DNA of 5,305 nucleotides from Actinomycetes bacterium (GTDB taxonomy: Bacteria; Actinomycetota; Acidimicrobiia; Acidimicrobiales; Microtrichaceae), in assembly GCA_023434535.1 (NCBI GenBank), contig JAEYSR010000143.1, forward strand, positions 1-5,305, given 5' to 3'. The notes under the pieces are model-generated. The model ran no database searches. It was given only the letters and a program-made list of their open reading frames with translations, and was not told the DNA's origin. This document shows, one piece after another, positions 1 through 5,305 of this stretch. The number at the start of each line of letters is the position of its first letter. Positions within the stretch are counted from its first letter, which is position 1. The position numbers and the translations under genes were made by a program.

Positions 1-181
1 GGAACATCGCCATGTCGAACACCTCGCCCACCGCAGTGATCCGGACGCCGTCCTGAAGTGGGCCCCGGACCCAACCGGTGCCGTCGATCGCCACGTGGTT
101 GGCCGGATCCGCCAGCACGGCGAACACTGTGAGGGGCGACGCGTCGATGCGGCGCTCGGCGGTCAGCTTCTCGTCGGTCAT
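1..181 (-). CDS. SRPBCC family protein (START/polyketide-cyclase-like), N-terminal part
   Basis: Only the first 60 residues are inside the window; the gene continues past the left edge. The start is the ATG at 181-179, preceded by GGAGA about 4 bases upstream (186-190), which supports it as the true start. The protein begins MTDEKLTAERRIDASP and continues with TVFAVLADPANH (residues 18-29). This is the usual opening of SRPBCC (START-like) proteins: a first beta strand, then a short helix carrying a VFxVLADP-type motif. The next part (IDGTGWVRGP, then a Gly-Val-containing strand) fits the following strands. Proteins of this fold bind hydrophobic ligands in a deep cavity and are often annotated as polyketide cyclase/dehydrase, with no known reaction for most members. 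It lies about 93 bases downstream of the flavoprotein gene on the same strand and is probably co-transcribed with it. The ligand cannot be told from this fragment. Confidence 0.8.
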   Translation of the reverse strand, partial: MTDEKLTAERRIDASPLTVFAVLADPANHVAIDGTGWVRGPLQDGVRITAVGEVFDMAMF

Positions 182-274
182 GGGGTCTCCGATTCGCAGG
201 GTCGCAGGTGGAGACGTCGCGGAGCGCGCACACTCATCGGTTGCGACGAGCCGCTCATGCGGAGCGCTCTCCGG

Positions 275-1720
275 TCAGCAACTGCTGGCAGCGCCGGCGC
301 CGGCTCGTCGGCCGAAGAAGGTGCCGTCACCCAGGCTGATGCCGCTGACGTAGCCGCCGGCAGCGATGCCCGCAGTGGTCCGGCCCGCGGCGAACAGACC
401 GGGGATCGCCCGGCCGTCGACGCCGAGCACACGGCTGTCGGCATCGGTGTCCAGGCCGCCGAGGGTGAACGGCGCGTAGAAGCTCGACTCGACCCTCAGG
501 TCGACCACGCCGTACGGCGGCTCGAGCGGGACGACCCACTCGGTCGCCTTGTGGAAGTCGGGATCCTCCCCCGCCCGGGCGAACTCGTTGTAGCGATCGA
601 GCGTGGCTGCGAGCGAGCCCGAGGGCAGGCCGATCTGCTCCTCCAGCTCGGCTGCCGTCTCGGCCACCCACTTGGGCTTGTACCCGGCGATGTTGACCGC
701 GAAGGTCGTGTCGTCGTGCACGAAGTAGACCTGCCCGTCCTGGCGGAGCAGGAACTCCTGGCCGAGACGCCCGGCGTAGGTGTCCTCGTTGAGGAAGCGC
801 TCGCCGTTCGCGTTGACGACGATGCCCCGCACCACGGAGCGGGGCGGGGTGAACGGGATGCCGACCTCGATGCGGTCGAGTCCGACCACGCCGGCTCCGG
901 CGCCGACACCCATGGCGATCCCCCGACCGTCGTCGAATGGGTTCCCGATGGGCATGTTGCAGCGCAGCGCCGCCGGGCAGTGCTCCTCCACGAGCTCGCG
1001 ATTGAAGATGAAGCCGCCGGCCGTCAGGACGACGCCGCGCCGGGCCCGGATGGTCCGGGCGTCGCCGTCGATGGTCGCCTGGACCCCAACGACCGCCCCG
1101 CCGTCGACCACGAGCCGCTCGACCACGGCGTCGGTCTGCACGCGTGCCGTCGTGTGCCCGACCGCGTCGATGAGGCGCTGCATGAGGAATCCACCGGCGG
1201 CATCGGCGAACTTCGGGTGGTGCCCTCGCGGCACTGCCGGGGCGATGTCGGTGAAGGGCCACGAATCCTCCCCACCGCTGAACACCAGGCCTGAGTCGTC
1301 GGGTGGTTCCCGGCTGGGCTCGGGGTGGAAGCGACCCTCGAAGGGGACGCCGTGGTCGACCAGCCAGTGGTAGTGGTCGACGCTCCCGTGGGCGTAGGCG
1401 TGGATCTTGTCGGCCGGGGCGTCCGGACCGCATGCCGCCAAGAGGAACCGCTCCATGTCCTCCGCGGTGTCGGTGAAGCCGCAGGCCTCCTGCACAGGCG
1501 TGCCGCCGCCGAGGTAGATGAGCCCGCCCGACATCGCGGAGGTGCCGCCGCCCATCGCCGCCGCCTCGAGGACCAGGACCTCAGCGCCGCCTTCCGCGGC
1601 CTCGATCGCCGCGCTGGCGCCGGCGCAACCCAACCCCACCACCACCACGTCGGTCTCGTCGTCCCACTCGGCGTCTGCGTCGGCGTCGATCGGCTCGATC
1701 GCTTCGAAGGGTTCGCTCAT
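275..1720 (-). CDS. FAD-dependent oxidoreductase, 3-ketosteroid dehydrogenase / fumarate reductase flavoprotein family
   Basis: A complete 481-residue flavoprotein, a normal length for the FAD_binding_2 family. The dinucleotide-binding fold is at residues 24-53: VVVVGLGCAG gives G29-x-G31-x-x-G34, and E52 at the end of the second strand would bind the FAD ribose. GGGTSAMSGG (57-66) is the conserved loop near the flavin. NGERFLNEDTY (305-315) and TLGGL (419-423) are family motifs of the substrate-capping region. The C-terminus has the FAD-contacting GLFAAGR (441-447), then GGYVSGISL (455-463). The Y457-V-S459 arrangement and Y315 resemble, from memory, the catalytic Tyr/Tyr/Ser set of Rhodococcus 3-ketosteroid delta4-(5alpha)-dehydrogenase. 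A steroid or similar cyclic ketone is therefore a plausible substrate, but this is inference. There is no signal peptide, so it is cytoplasmic. The N-terminal 22 residues are an acidic extension before the Rossmann strand. The ATG at 1720 has no strong Shine-Dalgarno sequence. An SRPBCC gene follows on the same strand. The family is nearly certain; the substrate is not. Confidence 0.9.
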   Translation of the reverse strand: MSEPFEAIEPIDADADAEWDDETDVVVVGLGCAGASAAIEAAEGGAEVLVLEAAAMGGGTSAMSGGLIYLGGGTPVQEACGFTDTAEDMERFLLAACGPDAPADKIHAYAHGSVDHYHWLVDHGVPFEGRFHPEPSREPPDDSGLVFSGGEDSWPFTDIAPAVPRGHHPKFADAAGGFLMQRLIDAVGHTTARVQTDAVVERLVVDGGAVVGVQATIDGDARTIRARRGVVLTAGGFIFNRELVEEHCPAALRCNMPIGNPFDDGRGIAMGVGAGAGVVGLDRIEVGIPFTPPRSVVRGIVVNANGERFLNEDTYAGRLGQEFLLRQDGQVYFVHDDTTFAVNIAGYKPKWVAETAAELEEQIGLPSGSLAATLDRYNEFARAGEDPDFHKATEWVVPLEPPYGVVDLRVESSFYAPFTLGGLDTDADSRVLGVDGRAIPGLFAAGRTTAGIAAGGYVSGISLGDGTFFGRRAGAGAASSC

Positions 1721-1752
1721 GGCCGGGAGCCTAGGAACACGTCCGGTTCGCT

Positions 1753-1785
1753 GCCGACCTCTCGTGGACGTGTTGGAAGGTCGGC
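1753..1785. promoter_or_regulatory. Inverted repeat in divergent promoter region, possible operator
   Basis: GCCGACCT (1753-1760) is perfectly complementary to AGGTCGGC (1778-1785), with 17 bases between the arms. It lies in the 196-base gap between the divergently transcribed flavoprotein gene and the PsiE-PhoD pair, 33 bases upstream of the flavoprotein start codon. This position suits a regulator-binding site for the flavoprotein promoter or a hairpin in its leader. No regulator gene is in the window, and no clear -35/-10 pair could be picked out, so the role is inferred from symmetry and position only. Confidence 0.3.
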
Positions 1786-1830
1786 GACGTCGGCGATGAT
1801 CCGCACCGGAACCTGCCAGCCTCGTGGACG
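1761..1830. repeat. Direct repeat CTCGTGGACG, two copies 60 bases apart
   Basis: CTCGTGGACG occurs at 1761-1770 and again at 1821-1830, exactly 60 bases apart. Both copies are preceded by CTGCC (1751-1755 and 1813-1817), so the similarity extends imperfectly to about 18-20 bases. Between them is a tandem 9-base repeat, GTCGGCGAC/GTCGGCGAT (1780-1797). Repeated sites in a divergent promoter region could be binding sites for one regulator, but no known box was recognised. They do not match the direct-repeat pattern of an actinobacterial PHO box as I remember it. Confidence 0.3.
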
Positions 1831-1916
1831 GGAACGAGGCCTGCAGGCGGTCAATCCGGCAGGGCGGAAACGAAGGTGCGGTCTCGATCGTGCACGGGTG
1901 GGCAGAGAACCCCTCG

Positions 1917-2387
1917 ATGACCGACTCCGCCCAAGCGGCCGACCCTCTCCCCCCGCTCGTCGATCGTTCGTTGGTCGCGGGCGAACGGATCGTCTACGTG
2001 GGCCTCGGGCTCGTCCTGTTCGGTTGTGCCGTTGCAGCGTTGGCGGCCGTTGGCTACGGACTGGTCGACAACTCCGGCGACGGGACGCTCGACGCCGTTG
2101 CGACCGCGCTCGACGGGCTCCTCCTCGTGTTCATCCTCGTCGAGCTGTTGGGAGGCGTGCGCGCGACCCTGGCGCAGCGCACCCTGGTGGCCGAACCTTT
2201 CCTCATCGTCGGCATCATCGCCTCCATCAAGGAGATCATCGTCGCCTCCCTCGCGTTGGCCGACGCCTCCGGATCAGAGTTCGATGAGGGCGTCCAGAAG
2301 ATCGGGGTGCTCGGGATCGTCGTGCTCCTGCTGTCGATCAGCACCTTCCTGGTCCGCCGGAAGGAACGCGAACCGGACGAGGCATGA
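1917..2387 (+). CDS. psiE: PsiE family phosphate-starvation-inducible membrane protein
   Basis: A 156-residue integral membrane protein with four hydrophobic segments at about 26-50, 62-82, 93-116 and 127-146. The C-terminus is short and charged (VRRKEREPDEA). The segment VAEPFLIVGIIASIKEIIV (91-109), with its Pro-Phe and the charged Lys-Glu inside the helix, is the characteristic PsiE-family motif. LLLVFILVELLGG (68-80), with Glu in the second helix, is also typical. E. coli PsiE is induced by phosphate starvation and its biochemical function is unknown. I chose the ATG at 1917, giving MTDSAQAADP. The frame is open upstream to an ATG-equivalent codon at 1824, with a GTG at 1890, but the upstream residues are polar and not family-like. 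The Shine-Dalgarno is weak (AGAG about 11 bases upstream), so the start is not certain. Its stop overlaps the phoD start by 4 bases. The shared phosphate theme of the pair supports the assignment. Confidence 0.8.
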   Translation: MTDSAQAADPLPPLVDRSLVAGERIVYVGLGLVLFGCAVAALAAVGYGLVDNSGDGTLDAVATALDGLLLVFILVELLGGVRATLAQRTLVAEPFLIVGIIASIKEIIVASLALADASGSEFDEGVQKIGVLGIVVLLLSISTFLVRRKEREPDEA

Positions 2388-4111
2388 GGGTCCAACCCGG
2401 GTTCCACCACGGTGTCGCCTCGTTCGAACCGACCGACAGCGCGGTGCTGTTGTGGACGCGGGTCACCGACCTGGAGCCGTCCGTCGAATGGACGATCGCC
2501 GCCGATCCCGGACTCCGGCAGACAGTTCGATCGGGATGGACGTCGACCGGCTCCGGGCAGGACCACACCGTGACGGTCGACGTCGAAGGTCTCGAGCCTG
2601 GGACGTCGTACTGGTACCGCTTCCGCTGCGGTTCGATCCACTCGCCGATCGGCCGCACCCGCACCCTGCCCGGGCCCGGGGTCGACCGGTTCCTCATCGG
2701 AACGGTGTCGTGCGCGCACTTCACGGTGGCACCGCTGGGCGTCTACCGAGCGCTCGCCGAGCGCGAGGTCGATCTCGTCCTCCACCTCGGCGACTACATC
2801 TACGAGGACGACGGATCCGGCGGGCCGAGGGGCCATGACCCGAGCCACGTGGCGACGTCGCTCGACGACTACCGCCGACGCATCGCGCAGGTCCGGGCCG
2901 ATCCCGACGCCCAGGCCCTCCACATGCGCCATCCCGTCGTCACGATCTGGGACGACCACGACCTGAGCGACAACGCATGGCACGACGGCGCGAAGAAGCA
3001 CGATCCGGAGGAGCACGGGCCCTGGTCCGACAGGGCGAGAGCGGCCGCTCGCGCCCGCCAGGAATGGCTACCCTGCCGGCTCCAGGACCCGGAGAAGCCC
3101 CTCGTCACCTGGCGGTCGATGGCCATCGGTGATCTGGCAGAACTGCTGCTCCTCGATACACGCTTCATCGGGCGGGACCGACAGGCAGGCGACGACCAAT
3201 CACCCAGCCTCGACGATCCGGACAGGTCCCTGCTCGGCGAGCCACAACGGGCGTGGCTGCGCGACCGCCTGCACGACGTCGCGCGACCGTGGTCGATCGT
3301 GACCAGCGGGGTGGTGGTCAACAGCCTCGAGCTCTCTTGGCCCCCGCCGCTCCGACCGATCAACGCGATGTTGCCCAACGGGTACGCCGTGCTCGACGGC
3401 CACCTGTTGCACGACGACCAGTGGGACGGCTACCCCAGCGAACGGTCCAAGCTGATCGCCGCCTTGTCGGAACGCGGCAGTCGAGGCGGCCGTTCGGTGA
3501 TCCTGTCCGGCGACGTCCACTCGTCCTGGGCGTTCTGCGGGCCGCGAGACGACACGACGGGCGATCCGGTCGCCGTGGAGATGACGACGCCAGCCGTGTC
3601 GTCGGCCGCCATGGGGCGCGCCCACTATCCCGGGTTCTGGCGGCTTCTAGACCGCGAGGCCAAGCGAATGGACCACGTCCGCTGGGCCGACGTGACCGAG
3701 CGCGGCTACGGGGTGCTCGAGCTGACGCGGACCGCGGCCACCGCCCACTGGTGGTTCGTGCACCCGTACGCCAGAGACCCGGCGCGGAACGAGATCGCTG
3801 CTGCGTGCTACCGGACCGACCGCGACGAGTGGCCACCGAACTTCACGGCTCTTGACGCCACGATGGACCGACTCGATCGCGTCGGACTGATCGATCCCTT
3901 GCCGCCCCGACCAGGCGACCTCACCAGTCTGCGCTGGCGACGCCGACTCCGCATCATGGCGGAGAGCGCAGCGTGGATCGCCGCCGCACTCGCACCCATC
4001 GGGCTGAGCCTCGCACTGGTTCGCCTCCTGCACGGGCGACGCACCACGTCATCCGTCCGCGACCACCCCTGGACCGCTGTCCGCTCGATTGCTCGACGTG
4101 AGGGAGAGTGA
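2384..4111 (+). CDS. phoD: PhoD family alkaline phosphatase/phosphodiesterase with C-terminal membrane helix
   Basis: A 575-residue member of the PhoD family of metal-dependent phosphomonoesterases/phosphodiesterases. The N-terminal beta-sandwich domain occupies about 5-97, with HGVASFEPTDSAVLLWTRV at 9-27 and LEPGTSYWYRF at 70-80. The catalytic domain follows: TVSC (107-110, metal-ligand Cys110), LHLGDYIYE (133-141, Asp137 and Tyr138), WDDHDLSDN (189-197), LDTR (257-260), DRQ (265-267), LGEPQRAWL (284-292), DQWDGYPSER (345-354) and SGDVHSSW (375-382, Asp377 and His379). The core metal-site residues all appear intact. The start ATG overlaps the psiE stop (ATGA). Upstream in frame there is a stop at 2285-2287 and no alternative start codon, so the protein lacks the Tat signal peptide usual in this family. 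A hydrophobic stretch at about 524-548, flanked by RWRRRLR and GRR, predicts a C-terminal membrane anchor. Positive-inside logic would place the catalytic domain in the cytoplasm. Substrate unknown. Confidence 0.93.
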   Translation: MRVQPGFHHGVASFEPTDSAVLLWTRVTDLEPSVEWTIAADPGLRQTVRSGWTSTGSGQDHTVTVDVEGLEPGTSYWYRFRCGSIHSPIGRTRTLPGPGVDRFLIGTVSCAHFTVAPLGVYRALAEREVDLVLHLGDYIYEDDGSGGPRGHDPSHVATSLDDYRRRIAQVRADPDAQALHMRHPVVTIWDDHDLSDNAWHDGAKKHDPEEHGPWSDRARAAARARQEWLPCRLQDPEKPLVTWRSMAIGDLAELLLLDTRFIGRDRQAGDDQSPSLDDPDRSLLGEPQRAWLRDRLHDVARPWSIVTSGVVVNSLELSWPPPLRPINAMLPNGYAVLDGHLLHDDQWDGYPSERSKLIAALSERGSRGGRSVILSGDVHSSWAFCGPRDDTTGDPVAVEMTTPAVSSAAMGRAHYPGFWRLLDREAKRMDHVRWADVTERGYGVLELTRTAATAHWWFVHPYARDPARNEIAAACYRTDRDEWPPNFTALDATMDRLDRVGLIDPLPPRPGDLTSLRWRRRLRIMAESAAWIAAALAPIGLSLALVRLLHGRRTTSSVRDHPWTAVRSIARREGE

Positions 4112-4433
4112 GCGGCATCGAGCCGATCCCAGGATGCGACGCCGCAGCACGGGTGTCTGACGACAACTGCCGCCGGCAAGCCGGTCGACGTCGACCGAGT
4201 CGGTCGTCCGGGAACCCGTGCAATTCCAGGGCGCCCGAATCAGACCGACCACTCGTGGCACCGAACCGCGGTCGTCGCCGGACCCACCATCTCGATCTGC
4301 TCGTTTCCTTCGGCCGACCGGCGGTCTGGGAGCGGAACGGGCACCGGGTCTGCTCGGAGGGCTCATCCGGGCAACGAGGGGGTAGGGGACGACGGATCCG
4401 GAGCCAGTCACGCCGGTCGACCCGAGGGGCACC
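4112..4433. other. 322-base stretch without a convincing gene
   Basis: Open frames cross this stretch on both strands. Their predicted proteins are rich in Arg, Ser and Pro, show no domain pattern, and do not share the G/C-third-position bias in a frame of their own. A GTG at 4108 overlaps the phoD stop (GTGA) and opens a frame to 4782. That frame runs out of phase through the better-supported gene at 4434, so I do not call it. The stretch contains a palindrome cluster near 4173-4206. It presumably also holds the promoter of the 4434 gene, but no clear -35/-10 pair was seen. GCCGGTCGAC occurs twice, at 4180-4189 and 4412-4421. No RNA gene was recognised. Confidence 0.5.
4173..4206. repeat. 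Cluster of overlapping inverted repeats downstream of phoD
   Basis: CGGTCGACGTCGACCG (4182-4197) is a perfect 16-base palindrome. Its right half, CGACCG (4192-4197), can also pair with CGGTCG (4201-4206) across AGT, so two hairpins share one arm and exclude each other. Just upstream, CCGGC (4173-4177) and GCCGG (4180-4184) form a further inverted pair. It lies 60-95 bases after the phoD stop. It could be a 3' end structure for the psiE-phoD transcript or a dimeric protein-binding site. No T-run follows, so it does not look like a standard intrinsic terminator. Confidence 0.45.
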
Positions 4434-4892
4434 GTGGAGATCACCCGAAACGACGACGGCACCCTGCTCGTCCCTGTGGCACCCGAACGCGTCCACGCGG
4501 CGGACGGCGACGAATCCGAAGCTGCCGAGGCGCCCGCCGAACCGACGACCCGGCTGCTCCACCCCGGCGAGCGCGGCTACGACGAGGCCCTGGCCGAGTG
4601 GGACCTGCAGCAGCACGGGGGCGAGTCGCCCGTCTCGACCGTCGACGGTCGCGAGGAGGCCATGGGGCTCGTCCACACCGTCGTCGAGGACCCTGACCAC
4701 GACGTCGCCGATGCGGTCGCCGAGCTCGATGATCCCGCGGCCAGTGCCGACGCGCTCCGCCACGTCCTCGTCGGCGGCGTGAACTCGGTGCAGGACTTCG
4801 CCGACGAGGTGGTCGAAGCCGAAGGAGGCGAGGCGATCACCGCCCACCAGGCCAGCAAGGTCATCGGGGAGATACTCGCCGAGCTCGAGTAA
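4434..4892 (+). CDS. Hypothetical acidic protein
   Basis: I do not recognise this 152-residue protein. It starts at GTG 4434 with GAGGGG a few bases upstream and ends with TAA. Third codon positions are almost all G or C, supporting a real gene in this frame. The protein is strongly acidic. Residues 1-22 look like a short beta-rich start (EITRNDDGTLLVPVAPERV). Residues 24-38 are a low-complexity linker rich in Asp, Glu, Ala and Pro. At 39-60, TTRLLHPGERGYDEALAEWDLQQ looks like a conserved helical motif. The rest, about 74-152, is predicted mostly helical with repeated acidic residues (VVEDPDHDVADAVAELDD, then FADEVVEAEGGEAITAHQASKVIGEILAELE in two helices). There is no signal peptide, membrane segment or catalytic motif, so it is probably soluble and cytoplasmic. 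It stands alone, 322 bases after phoD and convergent with the tRNA gene. The function cannot be inferred. Confidence 0.75.
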   Translation: MEITRNDDGTLLVPVAPERVHAADGDESEAAEAPAEPTTRLLHPGERGYDEALAEWDLQQHGGESPVSTVDGREEAMGLVHTVVEDPDHDVADAVAELDDPAASADALRHVLVGGVNSVQDFADEVVEAEGGEAITAHQASKVIGEILAELE

Positions 4893-5030
4893 CCGGTGTG
4901 GAAGCCCGGACCCGCGGGTCAACTCTGCCTCCCAATGGTGGAGCGTCGACGGCCTCGTCACCGCTGGCCGTGTTTCGCGAGGGCTCTCGGCGGATCGAGC
5001 TCTCCACCTCACACTCGACCCCACCTGGAA

Positions 5031-5065
5031 CCAAAACCAAGAAACCCGGACCCTGAGGGTCCGGG
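5031..5065 (-). terminator. Rho-independent terminator downstream of tRNA-fMet
   Basis: CCCGGACCC (5045-5053) and GGGTCCGGG (5057-5065) form a perfect 9-base-pair stem with a 3-base loop. Read on the minus strand, the stem is followed directly by the T-rich tail TTTCTTGGTTTTGG. On the plus strand no T-run follows. It therefore serves the minus-strand tRNA transcript rather than the convergent gene ending at 4892. Confidence 0.85.
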
Positions 5066-5072
5066 CGTCCGG

Positions 5073-5088
5073 GATGTCTCGCGACATC
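5073..5088 (-). other. Small hairpin with GNRA-type loop in tRNA trailer
   Basis: On the minus strand, GATGTC and GACATC form a perfect 6-base-pair stem closed by GCGA, which fits the stable GNRA tetraloop pattern. It begins only 3 bases after the CCA end of the tRNA and lies before the terminator. It could mark or limit RNase processing of the 3' trailer. The structure is seen in the sequence; the role is inferred. Confidence 0.45.
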
Positions 5089-5091
5089 ACA

Positions 5092-5168
<77 letters not shown>

Positions 5169-5179
5169 GCGTGCCGGCC

Positions 5180-5209
5180 ACTGTACTCACGGCGTTCGCG
5201 ACCGGCCAG
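5180..5209 (-). promoter_or_regulatory. Possible promoter of tRNA-fMet
   Basis: On the minus strand a -10-like TACAGT (5185-5180) lies 11 bases before the tRNA 5' end, which would give a leader of only a few bases. At about 17-18 bases upstream only a weak -35-like element (CTGGCC) is present. The tRNA could also be read through from the gene ending at 5225. Confidence 0.35.
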
Positions 5210-5224
5210 TCGCGTTTCGGAGGC

Positions 5225-5305
5225 TCACTCCGTCCAGCGGTAGATCTGGCCATCACGGAGGACGACCGATGCCGGCGCCGACAGCGAGTCCCGCTCCTCC
5301 AGCAT
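5225..5305 (-). CDS. C-terminal end of an unidentified protein (partial)
   Basis: The reverse strand is open from the right edge to a TGA at 5227-5225, giving 26 residues that end in VVLRDGQIYRWTE. Codon third positions are largely G or C, as in the other genes of the window, which supports coding. A Met codon falls exactly at the window edge (5305-5303), but it is probably internal, because a 26-residue protein would be unusual. The fragment is too short to assign a family. It ends 56 bases upstream of the tRNA gene on the same strand. Confidence 0.55.
   Translation of the reverse strand: MLEERDSLSAPASVVLRDGQIYRWTE

Noticed and set aside
251..266. Small hairpin CGCTC/GAGCG between the flavoprotein and SRPBCC genes
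   Set aside because: A 5-pair stem without a T-run is expected by chance in DNA of this composition.
95..1294. Long plus-strand open frame (399 codons) opposite the flavoprotein gene
   Set aside because: It is an antisense shadow produced by high GC content. Its product has no domain pattern, while the minus strand encodes a clear, complete flavoprotein.
1745..1755. Possible PHO box (GTTCGCTGCC-like) upstream of psiE
   Set aside because: Only one weak copy is present, without the second direct repeat at 11-base spacing.
2054..3016. Minus-strand open frame of 320 codons across psiE and phoD
   Set aside because: It covers two well-supported plus-strand genes, crosses their boundary, and shows no recognisable protein features.
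4108..4782. Plus-strand frame starting at a GTG that overlaps the phoD stop
   Set aside because: The product is Arg/Ser/Pro-rich low-complexity sequence and overlaps the better-supported gene at 4434 in another frame.
4909..4920. 12-base palindrome GACCCGCGGGTC after the acidic gene, considered as its terminator
   Set aside because: The stem would be only 4-5 pairs after allowing a loop, and no T-run follows.
3954..5090. Minus-strand frame of 378 codons covering the phoD end, the gap and the acidic gene
   Set aside because: It runs antisense to two coding genes and through the terminator hairpin, with no domain-like sequence.

Overview
The window is high-GC bacterial DNA with strong G/C preference at third codon positions. 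The gene content suggests an actinobacterium: a steroid-dehydrogenase-like flavoprotein, a PhoD-family phosphatase and an actinobacterial-looking initiator tRNA. An Acidimicrobiia-like lineage would fit, but that placement is only an inference.

Layout. On the left are two minus-strand genes in the same direction. The first is a complete FAD-dependent oxidoreductase of the fumarate reductase/3-ketosteroid dehydrogenase flavoprotein group (275-1720). About 93 bases downstream is the start of an SRPBCC-fold (START/polyketide-cyclase-like) gene that runs off the left edge (1-181). A 196-base divergent intergenic region (1721-1916) contains inverted and direct repeats. It separates this pair from a plus-strand pair. 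That pair is a four-helix membrane protein of the PsiE (phosphate-starvation-inducible) family (1917-2387) and a PhoD-type alkaline phosphatase/phosphodiesterase (2384-4111). The two genes overlap by 4 bases (ATGA), which indicates translational coupling.

After phoD there are about 320 bases without a convincing gene. They hold a cluster of overlapping perfect palindromes. Next is a GTG-started acidic 152-residue protein of unknown function (4434-4892). The right end is on the minus strand. It holds the C-terminal end of an unidentified gene (5225-5305), then an initiator tRNA-fMet with an encoded CCA end (5092-5168), a short trailer hairpin and a strong intrinsic terminator (5031-5065).

How the genes work together. 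The flavoenzyme and SRPBCC protein plausibly act on a hydrophobic, perhaps steroid-like, substrate. PsiE and PhoD look like a phosphate-related two-gene unit. The most unusual point is that this PhoD has no export signal and none can be added upstream. Instead it has a predicted C-terminal membrane helix, so it may be a membrane-anchored, possibly cytoplasm-facing enzyme paired with PsiE. I saw no mobile element, CRISPR array or clear defence system.
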